Positions 35,693-45,261 are shown, counted from the first letter of the stretch. The stretch: DNA of 64,000 bases from Halogeometricum sp. S1BR25-6 (GCF_031624495.1 NZ_JAMQOP010000003.1:62001-126000), one strand, 5' to 3'. Program-made: numbers and translations. Notes: a model not told the origin generated them from the letters alone.

Positions 35693-36565
35693 CTAAACAT
35701 CCACGACCGGGTTCACGAGCGTGCCGATGTCCTCGATGTCGATAGAGACGACGTCGCCTTCGGCCAGCGTGAACTCCTGCGGGGGAACCAGCGACGTACC
35801 GGTCATCAGTACCGCGAGTTCCGGTACCGCGTTGTGGGCGGTGAAGTAGTGGACGAGTTCTTCGTCCGTCCGGACCATCTCGGCCGTCGAGGTCGACTCC
35901 GAGAAGACCGTCTCGCCGCTTCGCGCGATCTCCATCGACATCCGAAGGTCGTGCGGGTTCTCGATCGATTCGGCGGCCACCACGCACGGGCCGATCGAGC
36001 AACAGCGATCGTAGATTTTCGCCTGTGGAAGATACAAGGGATTGCGTCCCTCGATCGACCTGCTCGAAACGTCGTTGCCGACGGTGTAGCCGACGATTTC
36101 TCCTCGATACAGAACCACGGCGAGTTCCGGTTCGGGGACGTTCCAATCCGAGTCGCCCCTGATTCCGACGGCCTCGTCGGGACCGACGGTCCGACTGGGG
36201 GTCGCCTTGAAGAAGATCTCGGGGCGGTCGGCGTCGTAGACGTCGATGTAGACCTCCGCCATCGAACTCTCCGATTTCCGCGCCTCTTCGCTGATCTCGT
36301 ACGTCACCCCCGCAGCCCAGATCTCGTCCGGGACGAGGGGGAGCAGTCGGTCCTCCACGAGCGCTCTGCTCGGGACAGTGTCGGCCGAGTCGATCTGGCG
36401 ACGAGTGAGTTCGGCCATCGACGCACCGGATACGGACGCGGCCTGCGCGAGTTCACTGAACTCCGTGATACCGGGGTGTGCGGACGTCAAATCGAACACT
36501 CCCTCGTCGGTCTCGACCACGAATCGCTGGACGTGTCCCTGCTCCGCTAGCTGATAGTACCGCAT
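35693..36565 (-). CDS. Fumarylacetoacetate-hydrolase-family enzyme, KdaD-like
   Basis: A 290-residue FAH-superfamily enzyme. The segment AAGVTYEISEEARKSES, ADRPEIFFKATPSRTVGP, WNVPEPELAVVL and GYTVGNDVSSRSIEG matches the family's metal-binding EPE and active-site parts, and is closest in style to 2-keto-3-deoxy-D-arabinonate dehydratase (KdaD) of archaeal pentose degradation. Alternatives: a 2,4-diketo-3-deoxy-sugar-acid hydrolase. Start ATG 36565 has GAGGTGGT just upstream and a TTTTATG TATA-like box at 36586-36592. Acts in the cytoplasm downstream of the dehydratases. Confidence 0.82.
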   Translation of the reverse strand: MRYYQLAEQGHVQRFVVETDEGVFDLTSAHPGITEFSELAQAASVSGASMAELTRRQIDSADTVPSRALVEDRLLPLVPDEIWAAGVTYEISEEARKSESSMAEVYIDVYDADRPEIFFKATPSRTVGPDEAVGIRGDSDWNVPEPELAVVLYRGEIVGYTVGNDVSSRSIEGRNPLYLPQAKIYDRCCSIGPCVVAAESIENPHDLRMSMEIARSGETVFSESTSTAEMVRTDEELVHYFTAHNAVPELAVLMTGTSLVPPQEFTLAEGDVVSIDIEDIGTLVNPVVDV

Positions 36566-36753
36566 ACCACCTCATCGCTGGATTTACATAAAACGTTACT
36601 GGTAATTTTGCTGACTCTTATCGGGTCGGTGACCTGTTTCGCGGAGTTCGCGAGAGGGGAGGACCGTTCGCAAGACTCTCGCCCTCCGTCAGTGGCTAGT
36701 AGAGTCCATCTACCGGGCGTCTGTACGTAGGACTGTTAACGGACCCCACAATC

Positions 36754-36763
36754 ATTATATACT
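36754..36763 (+). promoter_or_regulatory. TATA box of the PPC-domain gene
   Basis: ATTATATACT about 35-44 bases before ATG 36798; the remaining short leader holds GGAG (36787-36790). Confidence 0.5.
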
Positions 36764-36797
36764 CTCCCGGCAACAGTGAGGCCGTAGGAGACTACCA

Positions 36798-37232
36798 ATG
36801 GAAACTTTTGAATCAGACGACGGACACGTGTTCGTACTACTCCAGCCGGGCGATTTAGCCCTCGAATCGATCACCGAGGCGTGTGAGAAACACGACGTCG
36901 ACTCCGGCGTCGTGGTCTCGGGTATCGGGACGTTCCGGAACCTCAACTTCCACTACGTCCCCACGACCGACTTCCCGGCGGAGAAGGCAAAGCGAAATAC
37001 GTTCTTGAACTTGGACGGCGCGTGGGAGATCGGGACCATCGACGGCGCCATCGCGGACGGGAAGCCGCATCTTCACCTCGTCGCCTACAACGGCGAGGAG
37101 ACCGTGGCCGGTCACATTGAGGACGGCTGTGAGGTGCACATCCTGAGCGAACTCGTCATCCGGAAGATCGACGGGCTCGAACTGACCCGAAAACCGAACG
37201 AAAAGAACGTGAGCACGCTCCAGCGGCGGTAG
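36798..37232 (+). CDS. PPC/DUF296-domain protein
   Basis: A 144-residue protein of the PPC (DUF296) fold: HVFVLLQPGDLALESITEAC, VVVSGIGTFRNLNFHYV, KPHLHLVAYNGEETVAGHI-EDGCEVHILSELVI. The conserved H-x-H and GH residues fit a metal-binding trimer in the prokaryotic family. Function is not established: DNA binding in plant AT-hook relatives, but these single-domain prokaryotic forms often sit in sugar-acid gene clusters, as here. A SDR gene follows. Confidence 0.85.
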   Translation: METFESDDGHVFVLLQPGDLALESITEACEKHDVDSGVVVSGIGTFRNLNFHYVPTTDFPAEKAKRNTFLNLDGAWEIGTIDGAIADGKPHLHLVAYNGEETVAGHIEDGCEVHILSELVIRKIDGLELTRKPNEKNVSTLQRR

Positions 37233-37294
37233 CCGCCGGAGACGAACGCCCGTCTCGACCGTCTATGCCGAGGTACTCGAAACCGACCCACACT

Positions 37295-38059
37295 ATGCCT
37301 GATTATCCACCTGTTACCGTACGCGGAAAGACCGCAGTCGTCATCGGCGGCACTAGCGGCATCGGAGAGGCCATCGCACTCGCGTTCGCCGAGGACGGAG
37401 CGAACGTCGTTGCGACCAGCCGAACCGACTCGGCCGTCGCGGAGACGGCGAGGAAGATCGAATCCTACGGGGCTCGAACGCTCGAACAGTCGTGTGACCT
37501 CACCGACCGCGACTCCATCGAGGCGCTCTGCGAGGCGGTCCTCGCGGAGTTCGGGGACGTCGACGTGCTGGTCAACTCCGGTGCGGCCGCCGCGCGCAAG
37601 CCGTTTCTCGACCTCGAAGACGCGGAGTGGGACCACGTCCTCGACGTGCTTCTCACGGGCGTCTTCCGCTCGTGTCAGGTGTTCGCGAGAGAGATGACCG
37701 AAGGCAGCATCATCAACATCTCGTCGATGTCCGCGGACCTCGCACGCGCCCGGTTGATGCCGTACTGTACGGCCAAATCCGGGATCAACGCGCTGACGCG
37801 GTGTGCGGCCCGAGAGCTCGCACCGGACGTGCGGGTGAACGCCATCGCACCGGGGTTCGTGATGACGCCGCTCACCGAAGAAGCGTACGGCGAGGGAACG
37901 GCACTCCGCGCCGGCATCGACGAGCGCGCGTTGACCGGCCGCGTCGCCCGCCGCGAAGAGATCGTCGGGTCCGCGGTGTATCTCGCCAGCGACGCGGCGA
38001 GTTACACCACGGGAGAAGTGTTGTTCGTCGACGGCGGGTTCACCAGAAACGCCCTCTGA
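37295..38059 (+). CDS. SDR-family oxidoreductase (sugar-acid cluster)
   Basis: A 254-residue classical short-chain dehydrogenase: TGxxxGIG motif GGTSGIGEA, NAD(P)-site ATSRTD, catalytic Ser in INISSMS, Tyr-Lys in PYCTAKSG, and C-terminal LASDAASYTTGEVLFVDGGF. The usual NNAG is VNSGAAA here, a change at the structural Asn. By context it could oxidise or reduce a keto-deoxy sugar acid (for example fructuronate/mannonate or 2-keto-3-deoxy acids). ATG 37295 places the glycine motif normally; 37265 is an alternative start. It ends exactly where the next gene, on the other strand, ends. Confidence 0.85.
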   Translation: MPDYPPVTVRGKTAVVIGGTSGIGEAIALAFAEDGANVVATSRTDSAVAETARKIESYGARTLEQSCDLTDRDSIEALCEAVLAEFGDVDVLVNSGAAAARKPFLDLEDAEWDHVLDVLLTGVFRSCQVFAREMTEGSIINISSMSADLARARLMPYCTAKSGINALTRCAARELAPDVRVNAIAPGFVMTPLTEEAYGEGTALRAGIDERALTGRVARREEIVGSAVYLASDAASYTTGEVLFVDGGFTRNAL

Positions 38060-39124
38060 TCACCCGAGCGTCGACGGCGCCTCGATTCCGTACTCCGCTC
38101 CGATCGCCGTCAGTTTCTCGAAGACGCTCCCGTTGACCGGCACGCCGCGCTCGCGGTTGGCGATGAGCGCTTTCGATTCGATTTCGCCGGGTAACATCAC
38201 CTCTTCGACCCCGTCCTCCGTTTCGACGGCTTTCAGCCCCTCGATGAACCGGCCGACGTGCTTGAGGAACGCGTCGAGTTCCCTGAAGCGAGCGACGTCA
38301 ATCGCGAGGTAGAAGTGACCGAGATCCATCGACTGGTCGTACTCGTCGTACAGCGACCCCACGTCGGCGCTGATGTTCGCACCCGACAGCACGCCGCTCA
38401 GGAGGTCGACGATAACTCCGAGACAGTACCCCTTCGGTCCGCCCAGGGGTCTGAGCGCCGTAATCTGGTTCGGGTCGGTGGTCGGGTTCCCCTCGGCGTC
38501 GACGCCCCACTCCTCCGGCACCGATTCTCCTTTCTCGGCCGCGACGTGGTCGATCTTTCCCATCGCGACGACGCTCGTGGCCATGTCGAGGGTGATGGGG
38601 TACTCGAGCGGAGACGGAACGGAGACCGATATCGGGTTCGTTCCGAGGTACGGCTGTTTCCCCCCGAACGGAATCACTTGGGCGGGGACGTTCGTCATCG
38701 CGAAGCCGATACAGCCGTGTTCGGCCGCCATCTCGGTGTAGTAGGCCGCGGTCCCGAAGTGGTTGCTGTGTCTGACGACGCCGACCGCGACGCCCGTCTC
38801 CGCCGCCATCTCGATGAGCCGTCGCATCGTCTCCGTTCCCGCGCTCTGTCCCGGGCCGTGGTCCGCATCGACGACTAACGCGCTCGGACCGCGTTGATCG
38901 AGGGTGATCTCCGGATCCGGATTGTATCCGCCCGCCTCGAGGTGCTCGACGTACGGTTCGAGTCGGGCGACGCCGTGCGAGTCGACCCCGCGGAGGTCCG
39001 CACGGACGAGCGCCTTCGCGACGGTCTCACAGTGCGGCGCGGTGAGACCCGCTGCCCCGAGGAGGTTTTCGGCGAACTGTTCGAGTACTTCCGGTTCGAA
39101 TCGAAGCGTGTCTGCTCGTGTCAT
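38060..39124 (-). CDS. Ldh-family (malate/L-lactate/YiaK-type) oxidoreductase
   Basis: A 354-residue NAD(P)H-dependent 2-oxoacid reductase of the second malate/lactate dehydrogenase family (not Rossmann-type), which includes 2,3-diketo-L-gulonate reductase YiaK. Family marks: DLRGVDSHGVARL, VGVVRHSNHFGTAAYY, NPISVSVPSP, LDMATSVVAMGKI, GGPKGYCLGVIVDLLSG and VMLPGEIE. Start ATG 39124 has GGAG and a TATA-like CTTAATATG upstream. Probably reduces a 2-keto sugar acid; exact substrate unknown. Stop codon abuts the SDR stop in TGATCA (38057-38062). Confidence 0.87.
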   Translation of the reverse strand: MTRADTLRFEPEVLEQFAENLLGAAGLTAPHCETVAKALVRADLRGVDSHGVARLEPYVEHLEAGGYNPDPEITLDQRGPSALVVDADHGPGQSAGTETMRRLIEMAAETGVAVGVVRHSNHFGTAAYYTEMAAEHGCIGFAMTNVPAQVIPFGGKQPYLGTNPISVSVPSPLEYPITLDMATSVVAMGKIDHVAAEKGESVPEEWGVDAEGNPTTDPNQITALRPLGGPKGYCLGVIVDLLSGVLSGANISADVGSLYDEYDQSMDLGHFYLAIDVARFRELDAFLKHVGRFIEGLKAVETEDGVEEVMLPGEIESKALIANRERGVPVNGSVFEKLTAIGAEYGIEAPSTLG

Positions 39125-39319
39125 TACATTCAGCTCTCCTAAGCAGTATCCTCATATTAAGTGTTGGTATCGTACGGGTCCACGACGAGTCGCTCGCGTC
39201 GTGCTGGTGGACGAAGAGACCCACTAGGACGGCTCTGCGTCCACATCCGGTCGGAGTCGGCGCGGCTCTCTGTGCTGAGAAGCGACATGACTGTCCGTAC
39301 CCAATGATTAATAGATAGG

Positions 39320-39327
39320 TATATATG
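39320..39327 (+). promoter_or_regulatory. TATA box of sugar importer operon
   Basis: TATATATG (39320-39327) about 31 bases before ATG 39358. Confidence 0.55.
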
Positions 39328-39357
39328 CACCAGGAGCAACCGTTATGAACGTGAGTC

Positions 39358-40875
39358 ATGACACAAGATAGCACCTCAAACGGGAGCGGCGGAAACGTGC
39401 GTCGGCGACGATTCCTACAGGGAGCGGGCGCGTCGAGCGTCGCTCTAATCGCCGGCTGTGCGGGCAGCGGTGACGGCGGAGACACCGGTAACGGGAACAC
39501 CGACGGCGGCGACACCGAAACTGACGGCGGCGGAAGCGGCGGGACGACCACCGGTTCGACCGGACCGAAGTACGAGGGTCTCACGATTCGGTACTGGAAC
39601 CGGTTCCACAACAACTCGGGCAGGGCGTCCGAATCGATCAAGAACGCGATCAGCAGGTTCGAGGACGAAACCGGCGCGACGGTCGAAGTGAACTACTCGG
39701 CGGGCGATCCGGGGCAACGTTGGCTCACCCTCGCGCGGGAGGGAGAGCGCCCCCACATCATGGACCAGGTGTCCGGATTCGTCGGACCGTTCGTCGAACT
39801 GGGTATCGCCAAGCCGTTCCCGGAGTATCGAGACCTCTTCAGCGACGAACTCCTCGACCGCACGTCGTGGCTGATGGACCCCCTCGGCGAGCAGGCGTAC
39901 GGTGGCTACGACGGCATCGCTCACGAGTTCAAGTTCAGCAGCGAGCCGCCGCGACTCTTCCTCGCCCGGAGAGACCACTTGGAAGCGGCGGGGCTCGACC
40001 CGGAAAGCGACTTCCCGCCCACCGACTTCGAGGACAGCGTTCGCATCGCCGAGGCGCTTCAAGCGGACGGGCCGGGGAAGTACGGCTGGCAGATATACGG
40101 CTCCTCGGGCGACGTCACAGACACCTGTACCGAAGACTGGCCGGTCGCACAGGCGGGACAGGAGGGGAAAATCCTGAATCAGGACTGGACGGACACGCAG
40201 ATCGACGGCGAGCCGATCAAGACGACCTACGAGAACTTCGTCTCGCTTCACGTCGAGCACGAACTCTCTAGTCCGGGGACGGTCTCGATGTCCGACGAGG
40301 ACGGGACCCAACTCCTCATCAGGGGCGAAGCGAGCATGACGCAGGTGCCCGCCGCGACCTACGCGGACCTGCTCGCCAACGCCGAAGACCAGGTCATGAA
40401 CGGCGACTTCGTCTTCGGGCCGGCGTGGAAGGGTGAATCCGGGTCGCGAGGGATCACGGGCGGCGACGGCGTCGTCTTCATCAATCCGCCGGACGGCGCG
40501 GACGAAGCCCAGTGGGACCGAGCGCACGAAGCGGCCGCCGACCTGCTCGAGAACTACCTCTATCATTCGATGGAGTTCCAGCGAACGATGTTCAGCACCA
40601 TCGGCGGCGCAAACATCCGCGACGACGTCACCCCCGAGGACATCAGGGCGGCCGTCGACGACCCGGCGGGCTACGACCAAACGCAGATCATCGAGGCGAC
40701 GAACACCTGCATCACCGACCAGGAGGGCTACTACATCCAGGAGGCGGCTCCCTTCTTCGGACAGATCCAAGGAGAGATCATGCCGGGGTACATCCAGCAG
40801 GCGCTCCAGGGGCAGATCACCGCGAGCGAGGCGCTCGACCGAGCCGCACAGGAGGCGCGCGATCAGTTCTTCTGA
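39358..40875 (+). CDS. Carbohydrate ABC importer substrate-binding lipoprotein
   Basis: A 505-residue family 1 solute-binding protein. Tat signal RRRRFLQGAGASSVALI with lipobox AGC (about residue 38), then a Gly/Thr/Asp linker rich in GGDTGNGNTDGG. The mature domain has two lobes typical of sugar-binding proteins (LTIRYWNRFHNNSGR; RFEDETGATVEVNY; LLANAEDQVMNGDF). Exported folded by Tat and lipid-anchored. First gene of a binding protein/permease/permease/ATPase set; ligand probably a sugar or sugar acid handled by the cluster (inference). Confidence 0.9.
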   Translation: MTQDSTSNGSGGNVRRRRFLQGAGASSVALIAGCAGSGDGGDTGNGNTDGGDTETDGGGSGGTTTGSTGPKYEGLTIRYWNRFHNNSGRASESIKNAISRFEDETGATVEVNYSAGDPGQRWLTLAREGERPHIMDQVSGFVGPFVELGIAKPFPEYRDLFSDELLDRTSWLMDPLGEQAYGGYDGIAHEFKFSSEPPRLFLARRDHLEAAGLDPESDFPPTDFEDSVRIAEALQADGPGKYGWQIYGSSGDVTDTCTEDWPVAQAGQEGKILNQDWTDTQIDGEPIKTTYENFVSLHVEHELSSPGTVSMSDEDGTQLLIRGEASMTQVPAATYADLLANAEDQVMNGDFVFGPAWKGESGSRGITGGDGVVFINPPDGADEAQWDRAHEAAADLLENYLYHSMEFQRTMFSTIGGANIRDDVTPEDIRAAVDDPAGYDQTQIIEATNTCITDQEGYYIQEAAPFFGQIQGEIMPGYIQQALQGQITASEALDRAAQEARDQFF

Positions 40876-40934
40876 TCTGATCGCCGCGGCCCGCGCGGAA
40901 TCAGCGATACACAACCCATGACACACCCAACCTC

Positions 40935-41870
40935 ATGTCGACTGTAAGAGTGAAACTGGACGTCGCCAGAGAGCGTCTCGATCACACGCGAGCGGCCTTC
41001 AGTCGCGATTGGTTGACGTACAGTATGCTGGCGCCCGTCCTCCTCATCATGGGAGTGCTCGTCTGGGGTTCGCTGCTCGACGGCATCTGGATGAGCTTTC
41101 ACTCGTTCGACTTCCTCGGTCGGCGGGAGTGGGTCGGCCTCGAGAACTATCAGTACATCCTCGGCTGGGACACGTTCTGGACCTCGGTCAGAGCGACGCT
41201 CATCTTCGGACTGGTCACGTTCTTCCAGTTGGCGATTGCGCTGGTCGCCGCCGTCGCGGTGAAACACGCTCGCTTCCGCGACTACATCAGCGCGCTGTTC
41301 GTCATCCCGTACACGATTCCGGGCTTGGTGTCCGGGACGCTCTGGGTGTTCATCCTGCACCCTGACCTCGGTCCGATCCTGCCGCTGCTCGTGGATCTCG
41401 GGATCCTCGACCAGACGATTTACTGGGGCACGCAAGGCAACACCGCGATGGCCGTAATCATGTTCGCGGCGACCTGGGCGTACTGGCCGCTCGTGTTCAT
41501 CATCCTCACGGCGTCGCTGGACGGAATTCCCGAAGAGCAGTACGAGACCGCACGCGTCTACGGCGCGAGCAAGGTCCAGGCGTTCTTCCACATCACGCTC
41601 CCGCAACTGAAGGGTGCGATTCTCGTCGCCGTCAGCCTGCGAACTATCTACAACCTCACCAAAGTCAGCCAACCGCTCCAGATCACGGGCGGCGGACCCG
41701 GCTTCGATACGTCCGTGCTCGGGATTCTCGTCTACCGATTCACCGAGGGCTCACAGCGCTTCGGACTCGCGATGAGCGTCGGCGTGGTTCTGGTGCTCCT
41801 GACGATGCTCTTCGTCGTCCCCTACATTAGATCGTTCGAGCGCAACGCCGATACCGGAGGTATGACATGA
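40935..41870 (+). CDS. Carbohydrate ABC importer permease, MalF/UgpA type
   Basis: A 311-residue permease with six membrane helices, starting with a long charged N-terminus before YSMLAPVLLIMGVLVWGSLL. EAA loop: EEQYETARVYGASKVQAFFHITLP. It forms the channel with the next gene. The first of two permeases, 59 bases behind the binding protein. Confidence 0.92.
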   Translation: MSTVRVKLDVARERLDHTRAAFSRDWLTYSMLAPVLLIMGVLVWGSLLDGIWMSFHSFDFLGRREWVGLENYQYILGWDTFWTSVRATLIFGLVTFFQLAIALVAAVAVKHARFRDYISALFVIPYTIPGLVSGTLWVFILHPDLGPILPLLVDLGILDQTIYWGTQGNTAMAVIMFAATWAYWPLVFIILTASLDGIPEEQYETARVYGASKVQAFFHITLPQLKGAILVAVSLRTIYNLTKVSQPLQITGGGPGFDTSVLGILVYRFTEGSQRFGLAMSVGVVLVLLTMLFVVPYIRSFERNADTGGMT

Positions 41871-42730
41871 GACTGAGCATCGACGCCATCAGCGGCTCGC
41901 GGTCGGGGCTGCAACTCGAAGACGTCGTCTTCAAGGCCGCGGTGTACGGCGTCATCCTCGCGCTGGTGCTGCTGATCGTGATACCGCTGTTGGTCGTCGT
42001 GTCGGTCGCGTTCACGCCGACCAGCGAACTGTTCTCGAATCCGTCCGCGTGGTTCCCGGAGAACCCCACGCTGGAGTGGTGGTCGATCGGATTCGCCGAA
42101 CTGCAGGAGGGACTCCTCCACAGCCTCGTCATCTCCGTCGGAACCGCGCTCATCGCGCTGGTCATCACGATTCCGGGCGCGTACGTGTTCGGTCGCAAGG
42201 AGTTCGTCGGCAAGCAGTTCGTGTTCTACGCGATCATTCTCTCGCTGCTGTTCCCCTCTATCGTGCTCGTCGTTCCGATTACGGCGCGGTGGCTCCAGTG
42301 GGGTCTCTACGACTCCTATATCGGTCTCTGGATCGCGTTCCAGATCTTCATCACCCCCTTCGCGATATGGATTCTTCGCGATTACTTCAGCAAGCTCCCC
42401 GAGAACTTAGAGGAGGCGGCGCAGGTGTACGGCTGTACCGAGTTCGGTGCGTTCGTCCGAGTCATCCTCCCCATCGCGAAACCTGCGCTCATCGCCGTCG
42501 GGTTCCTCGCGTTCCTCAACGGCTGGAACGAGTTCCTGTTCGCCAACCTGCTCACCACGAGCAGCGGGGTCCAACCCGCGATCGTACAACTGTATGCGAC
42601 CCTGCATTCCGGGCAGGGCGAGAGCATTCCGTGGTCGATGCTGATGGCGCAGGCGCTCATCATCGGGACGCCGCCCGCGATCCTCTACTTCGTCGCGCAG
42701 AAGGGACTCAGGGGGGCGTTCGGCCCGTGA
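41867..42730 (+). CDS. Carbohydrate ABC importer permease, MalG/UgpE type
   Basis: A 287-residue permease, six helices, EAA loop NLEEAAQVYGCTEFGAFVRVILP, and the C-terminal QKGLRGAF typical of MalG/UgpE-type. Start overlaps the previous stop as ATGA (41867-41870), so the two permeases are coupled. Confidence 0.92.
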   Translation: MRLSIDAISGSRSGLQLEDVVFKAAVYGVILALVLLIVIPLLVVVSVAFTPTSELFSNPSAWFPENPTLEWWSIGFAELQEGLLHSLVISVGTALIALVITIPGAYVFGRKEFVGKQFVFYAIILSLLFPSIVLVVPITARWLQWGLYDSYIGLWIAFQIFITPFAIWILRDYFSKLPENLEEAAQVYGCTEFGAFVRVILPIAKPALIAVGFLAFLNGWNEFLFANLLTTSSGVQPAIVQLYATLHSGQGESIPWSMLMAQALIIGTPPAILYFVAQKGLRGAFGP

Positions 42731-42863
42731 ACGCCACCTTGTTCGGCCGTCTCCCGAGGCATCACGAGGCGAGCGATTCCGAACGCACGGCCGATCGGAG
42801 CGAACGCCACGGACGAAACGCTTATTCGTGTGCTTCGAGACCGATTAGCATGGAGAGATACGT

Positions 42864-44012
42864 ATGAACGAGGTCGTCAGCGACGAATCCGAGCGGAAGG
42901 TACGGGACGACACCGGTCGAGCCAGCGAGCCGGTTATCCGAATCACCGACCTCCGCAAGACGTTCGACAACGGTTCGATCGTCGCGTGCGAAGACGTGAA
43001 CCTCTCGATCAATAACGAGGACTTCGTCGTGCTCCTCGGCCCCTCGGGCTGTGGGAAGACGACGACGCTGCGGTGTATCTCCGGGCTCGAACTCCCCGAC
43101 AGCGGCGAAGTCATCATCGACGGGATCGACATGACCGGCGTCAAGCCGAAAGACCGGAACCTCGCGTTCGTCTTCCAGAGCGTCGCGCTGTTTCCCCACA
43201 AGAGCGTCCGGGGGAACCTCCAGTTCGGTCTCGACATGTCCACGAAGCTCTCGAAAGCCGAGAAGAAAGAGCGCGTCGAGGATATCGCGAAGATGCTGGG
43301 CATCGAGGACAAACTCGACCAGAAGCCGAGTTCGCTCTCGGGCGGCCAACAGCAGCGCGTGAGCCTTGGACGGGCGATGGTCATGGAGCCGGCGGCGTTC
43401 CTGCTCGACGAACCGTTCTCGGCGCTCGACGCGAAGCTCCGAAAGCGGATGCAGACGGAGATCAAAGAGCTCCAAGGGCGTCTCGAAACGCCGATGGTGT
43501 TCGTCACGCACGACCAGGAGGAGGCGATGGCGATCGGCGACAGGATCGTCATCATGGACGGCGGAATCATCCAACAGATCGGCTCCCCGTACGAGGTGTT
43601 CAACGAACCGGTGAACCAGTTCGTCGCGGAGTTCATCGGCTCTCCCTCGGTCAACGCCATCGAGAGTCGCCTCTCGCGGTCGCCCGACGGGTTCGTCCTC
43701 GAAAACGACCTGTTCTCGCTCCCGCTCGACGCCGAACTCCCCGCCGCTCTCACCGACGGCGAGCCGGTGACGTTCGCCATTCGACCGCAGTATATCCACG
43801 TCGCACAGCCCGGCGAAGAACTGTTCTCCGGAACCGTCAAACTCGTCGAGCCGCAGGGCGACCGGGATACGATCTATCTCGACGTGGAGGGGCGCGAGAT
43901 TCGAGCGGTCGTGCCGCAGAACACGGTTACGCCGGAGCAAGAAGCGCTCTCCCTGACGATCGAACAGGACAAGTTCTGGATATTCGACGAGTCGGGAGGC
44001 CGACTTCACTGA
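42864..44012 (+). CDS. Carbohydrate ABC importer ATPase, UgpC/MsmX type
   Basis: A 382-residue ATPase: Walker A GPSGCGKTTT, Q-loop FVFQSVALFPHKS, signature LSGGQQQR, Walker B FLLDEPFSALD, H-loop VTHDQEEAM, then a C-terminal TOBE/OB regulatory region (TFAIRPQYIHVAQPGEEL, VVPQNTVT). It energises the sugar permeases. It starts 133 bases downstream of them with its own TATA-like CTTATTCG (42821-42828), about 36 bases upstream of ATG 42864, so it may be expressed separately. A conserved charged N-terminal extension of about 25 residues precedes VIRITDLRKTF. Confidence 0.92.
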   Translation: MNEVVSDESERKVRDDTGRASEPVIRITDLRKTFDNGSIVACEDVNLSINNEDFVVLLGPSGCGKTTTLRCISGLELPDSGEVIIDGIDMTGVKPKDRNLAFVFQSVALFPHKSVRGNLQFGLDMSTKLSKAEKKERVEDIAKMLGIEDKLDQKPSSLSGGQQQRVSLGRAMVMEPAAFLLDEPFSALDAKLRKRMQTEIKELQGRLETPMVFVTHDQEEAMAIGDRIVIMDGGIIQQIGSPYEVFNEPVNQFVAEFIGSPSVNAIESRLSRSPDGFVLENDLFSLPLDAELPAALTDGEPVTFAIRPQYIHVAQPGEELFSGTVKLVEPQGDRDTIYLDVEGREIRAVVPQNTVTPEQEALSLTIEQDKFWIFDESGGRLH

Positions 44013-44508
44013 GCGTCGATGCTCGGAGACGTCGGCGCGAGGTCTCTCGAACGAGCCGTTGGGCCGTTCTCTTCCGTCTTCTGAGAAAGGGGGCTTAGCA
44101 CCTCGATGCAGCTACATACAGTAACCCTGTCCCGTAGGTGTACTTGTATTCGTGCCACGTATCGCCCGGTGGAATCAAGTAGGTGTGTTAGTGGCGTATA
44201 TACAAGCGAATTGGGACGGAGAGGCAGTTCAGAGAGGAGTATAAACACACAATCAACTATCAAGAATCATCGCGAAAAATTCGGCTGTCGGGAGACGAAC
44301 CGATGGGTAGGAGCCGGCGACGCCGCTCCTCACGGCTTCGATACCACGTCGGATTCCTCCTCAGACAGGATTCGCGGTCGACTGCGTTCGGGTGGGAGGG
44401 TACTCGCACAGGCTTTCTCGGCGCTCCGCGCAGAAGTTACGCAGTGTCGCCTGACGGGCGAACCTGGTCGTCGCCTGCTGACCGTCGCCGCAGCACTCGG
44501 TAGCCACC
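44013..44508. other. 496-base gap without a credible gene
   Basis: The ends of two convergent genes face each other. It contains A/T-rich boxes (GTATATAC at 44195-44202, GTATAAAC at 44239-44246) that would fit a plus-strand promoter, but the frames after them are Arg-rich with no recognisable protein. Possibly a small RNA or remnant; nothing supported. Confidence 0.4.
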
Positions 44509-45261
44509 TCAGACGTAGCCGGCGTCGACTTTTATCGGACGCCCGGTCACGTACGACGCGTCGTCGCTGGCGAGGAACGCGACGCACGCGGCGACCTCTT
44601 CGGGTTCGCCCCATCGGTTGAACGCCGTCCGCATCGGGGCTTGCTCTCGCATCTCGTCGCTGAACCACGTCCGGGTCATCTGCGTGTCGATGAGTCCCGG
44701 ACAGATCGCGTTGATCCGGATCCCGTACTCGCCGAGTTCCGGAGCGACCGACTCGGTGAAGTGAAGAACGGCCGCCTTCGTCATCCCGTACGTCGTGATG
44801 TTCGAGGGAAGCCATCCCGCCATCGAAGAGGTGTTGACGATGGACCCGCTCCCCTGTTGTTCCATGATGGGAAACACGGCGTGACAGCCGTTCCAGACGC
44901 CTTTGACGTTCACGTCGATCAGTTGGTCGACGTGATCCGGTTCCGTCTCGGTGAATCCCTGCATCTCTCCGATGCCCGCGTTGTTGAACAACACGTCGAC
45001 GCTTCCCAGTTCGTCGTCGGCTTCCGCCAACGCGGCGTCGAACTCGTCTACGTCCCGCACGTCGAGTTCTCGGAAGTACGCGTTTCCGCTCGCGTCCTCG
45101 TTTTCCTCGTTGATCTGTCGAACCGTCTCCTCGCCGCCGTCGACGTCGACGTCGGTGACGTACACGTCCGTCCCTTCCTCGGCGAGTCGGTGCGACGACG
45201 CTCGACCGATACCCGATGCTCCTCCGGTTACGACCGCTGACTTGCCGTCCAATCCGCGCAT
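44509..45261 (-). CDS. SDR-family oxidoreductase (acetoin/butanediol region)
   Basis: A 250-residue classical SDR: GGASGIGRA nucleotide motif, VTDVDVD site favouring NAD, FNNAGIGEM, catalytic NTSSMAG, TYGMTKAAV (YxxxK) and C-terminal LASDDASYVTGRPIKVDAGYV. Start ATG 45261 has a TTTTTATCC TATA-like box at 45287-45295. It diverges from the butanediol-dehydrogenase-like gene 306 bases away; a diacetyl/acetoin or butanediol dehydrogenase role is possible but not shown by sequence. Confidence 0.85.
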   Translation of the reverse strand: MRGLDGKSAVVTGGASGIGRASSHRLAEEGTDVYVTDVDVDGGEETVRQINEENEDASGNAYFRELDVRDVDEFDAALAEADDELGSVDVLFNNAGIGEMQGFTETEPDHVDQLIDVNVKGVWNGCHAVFPIMEQQGSGSIVNTSSMAGWLPSNITTYGMTKAAVLHFTESVAPELGEYGIRINAICPGLIDTQMTRTWFSDEMREQAPMRTAFNRWGEPEEVAACVAFLASDDASYVTGRPIKVDAGYV

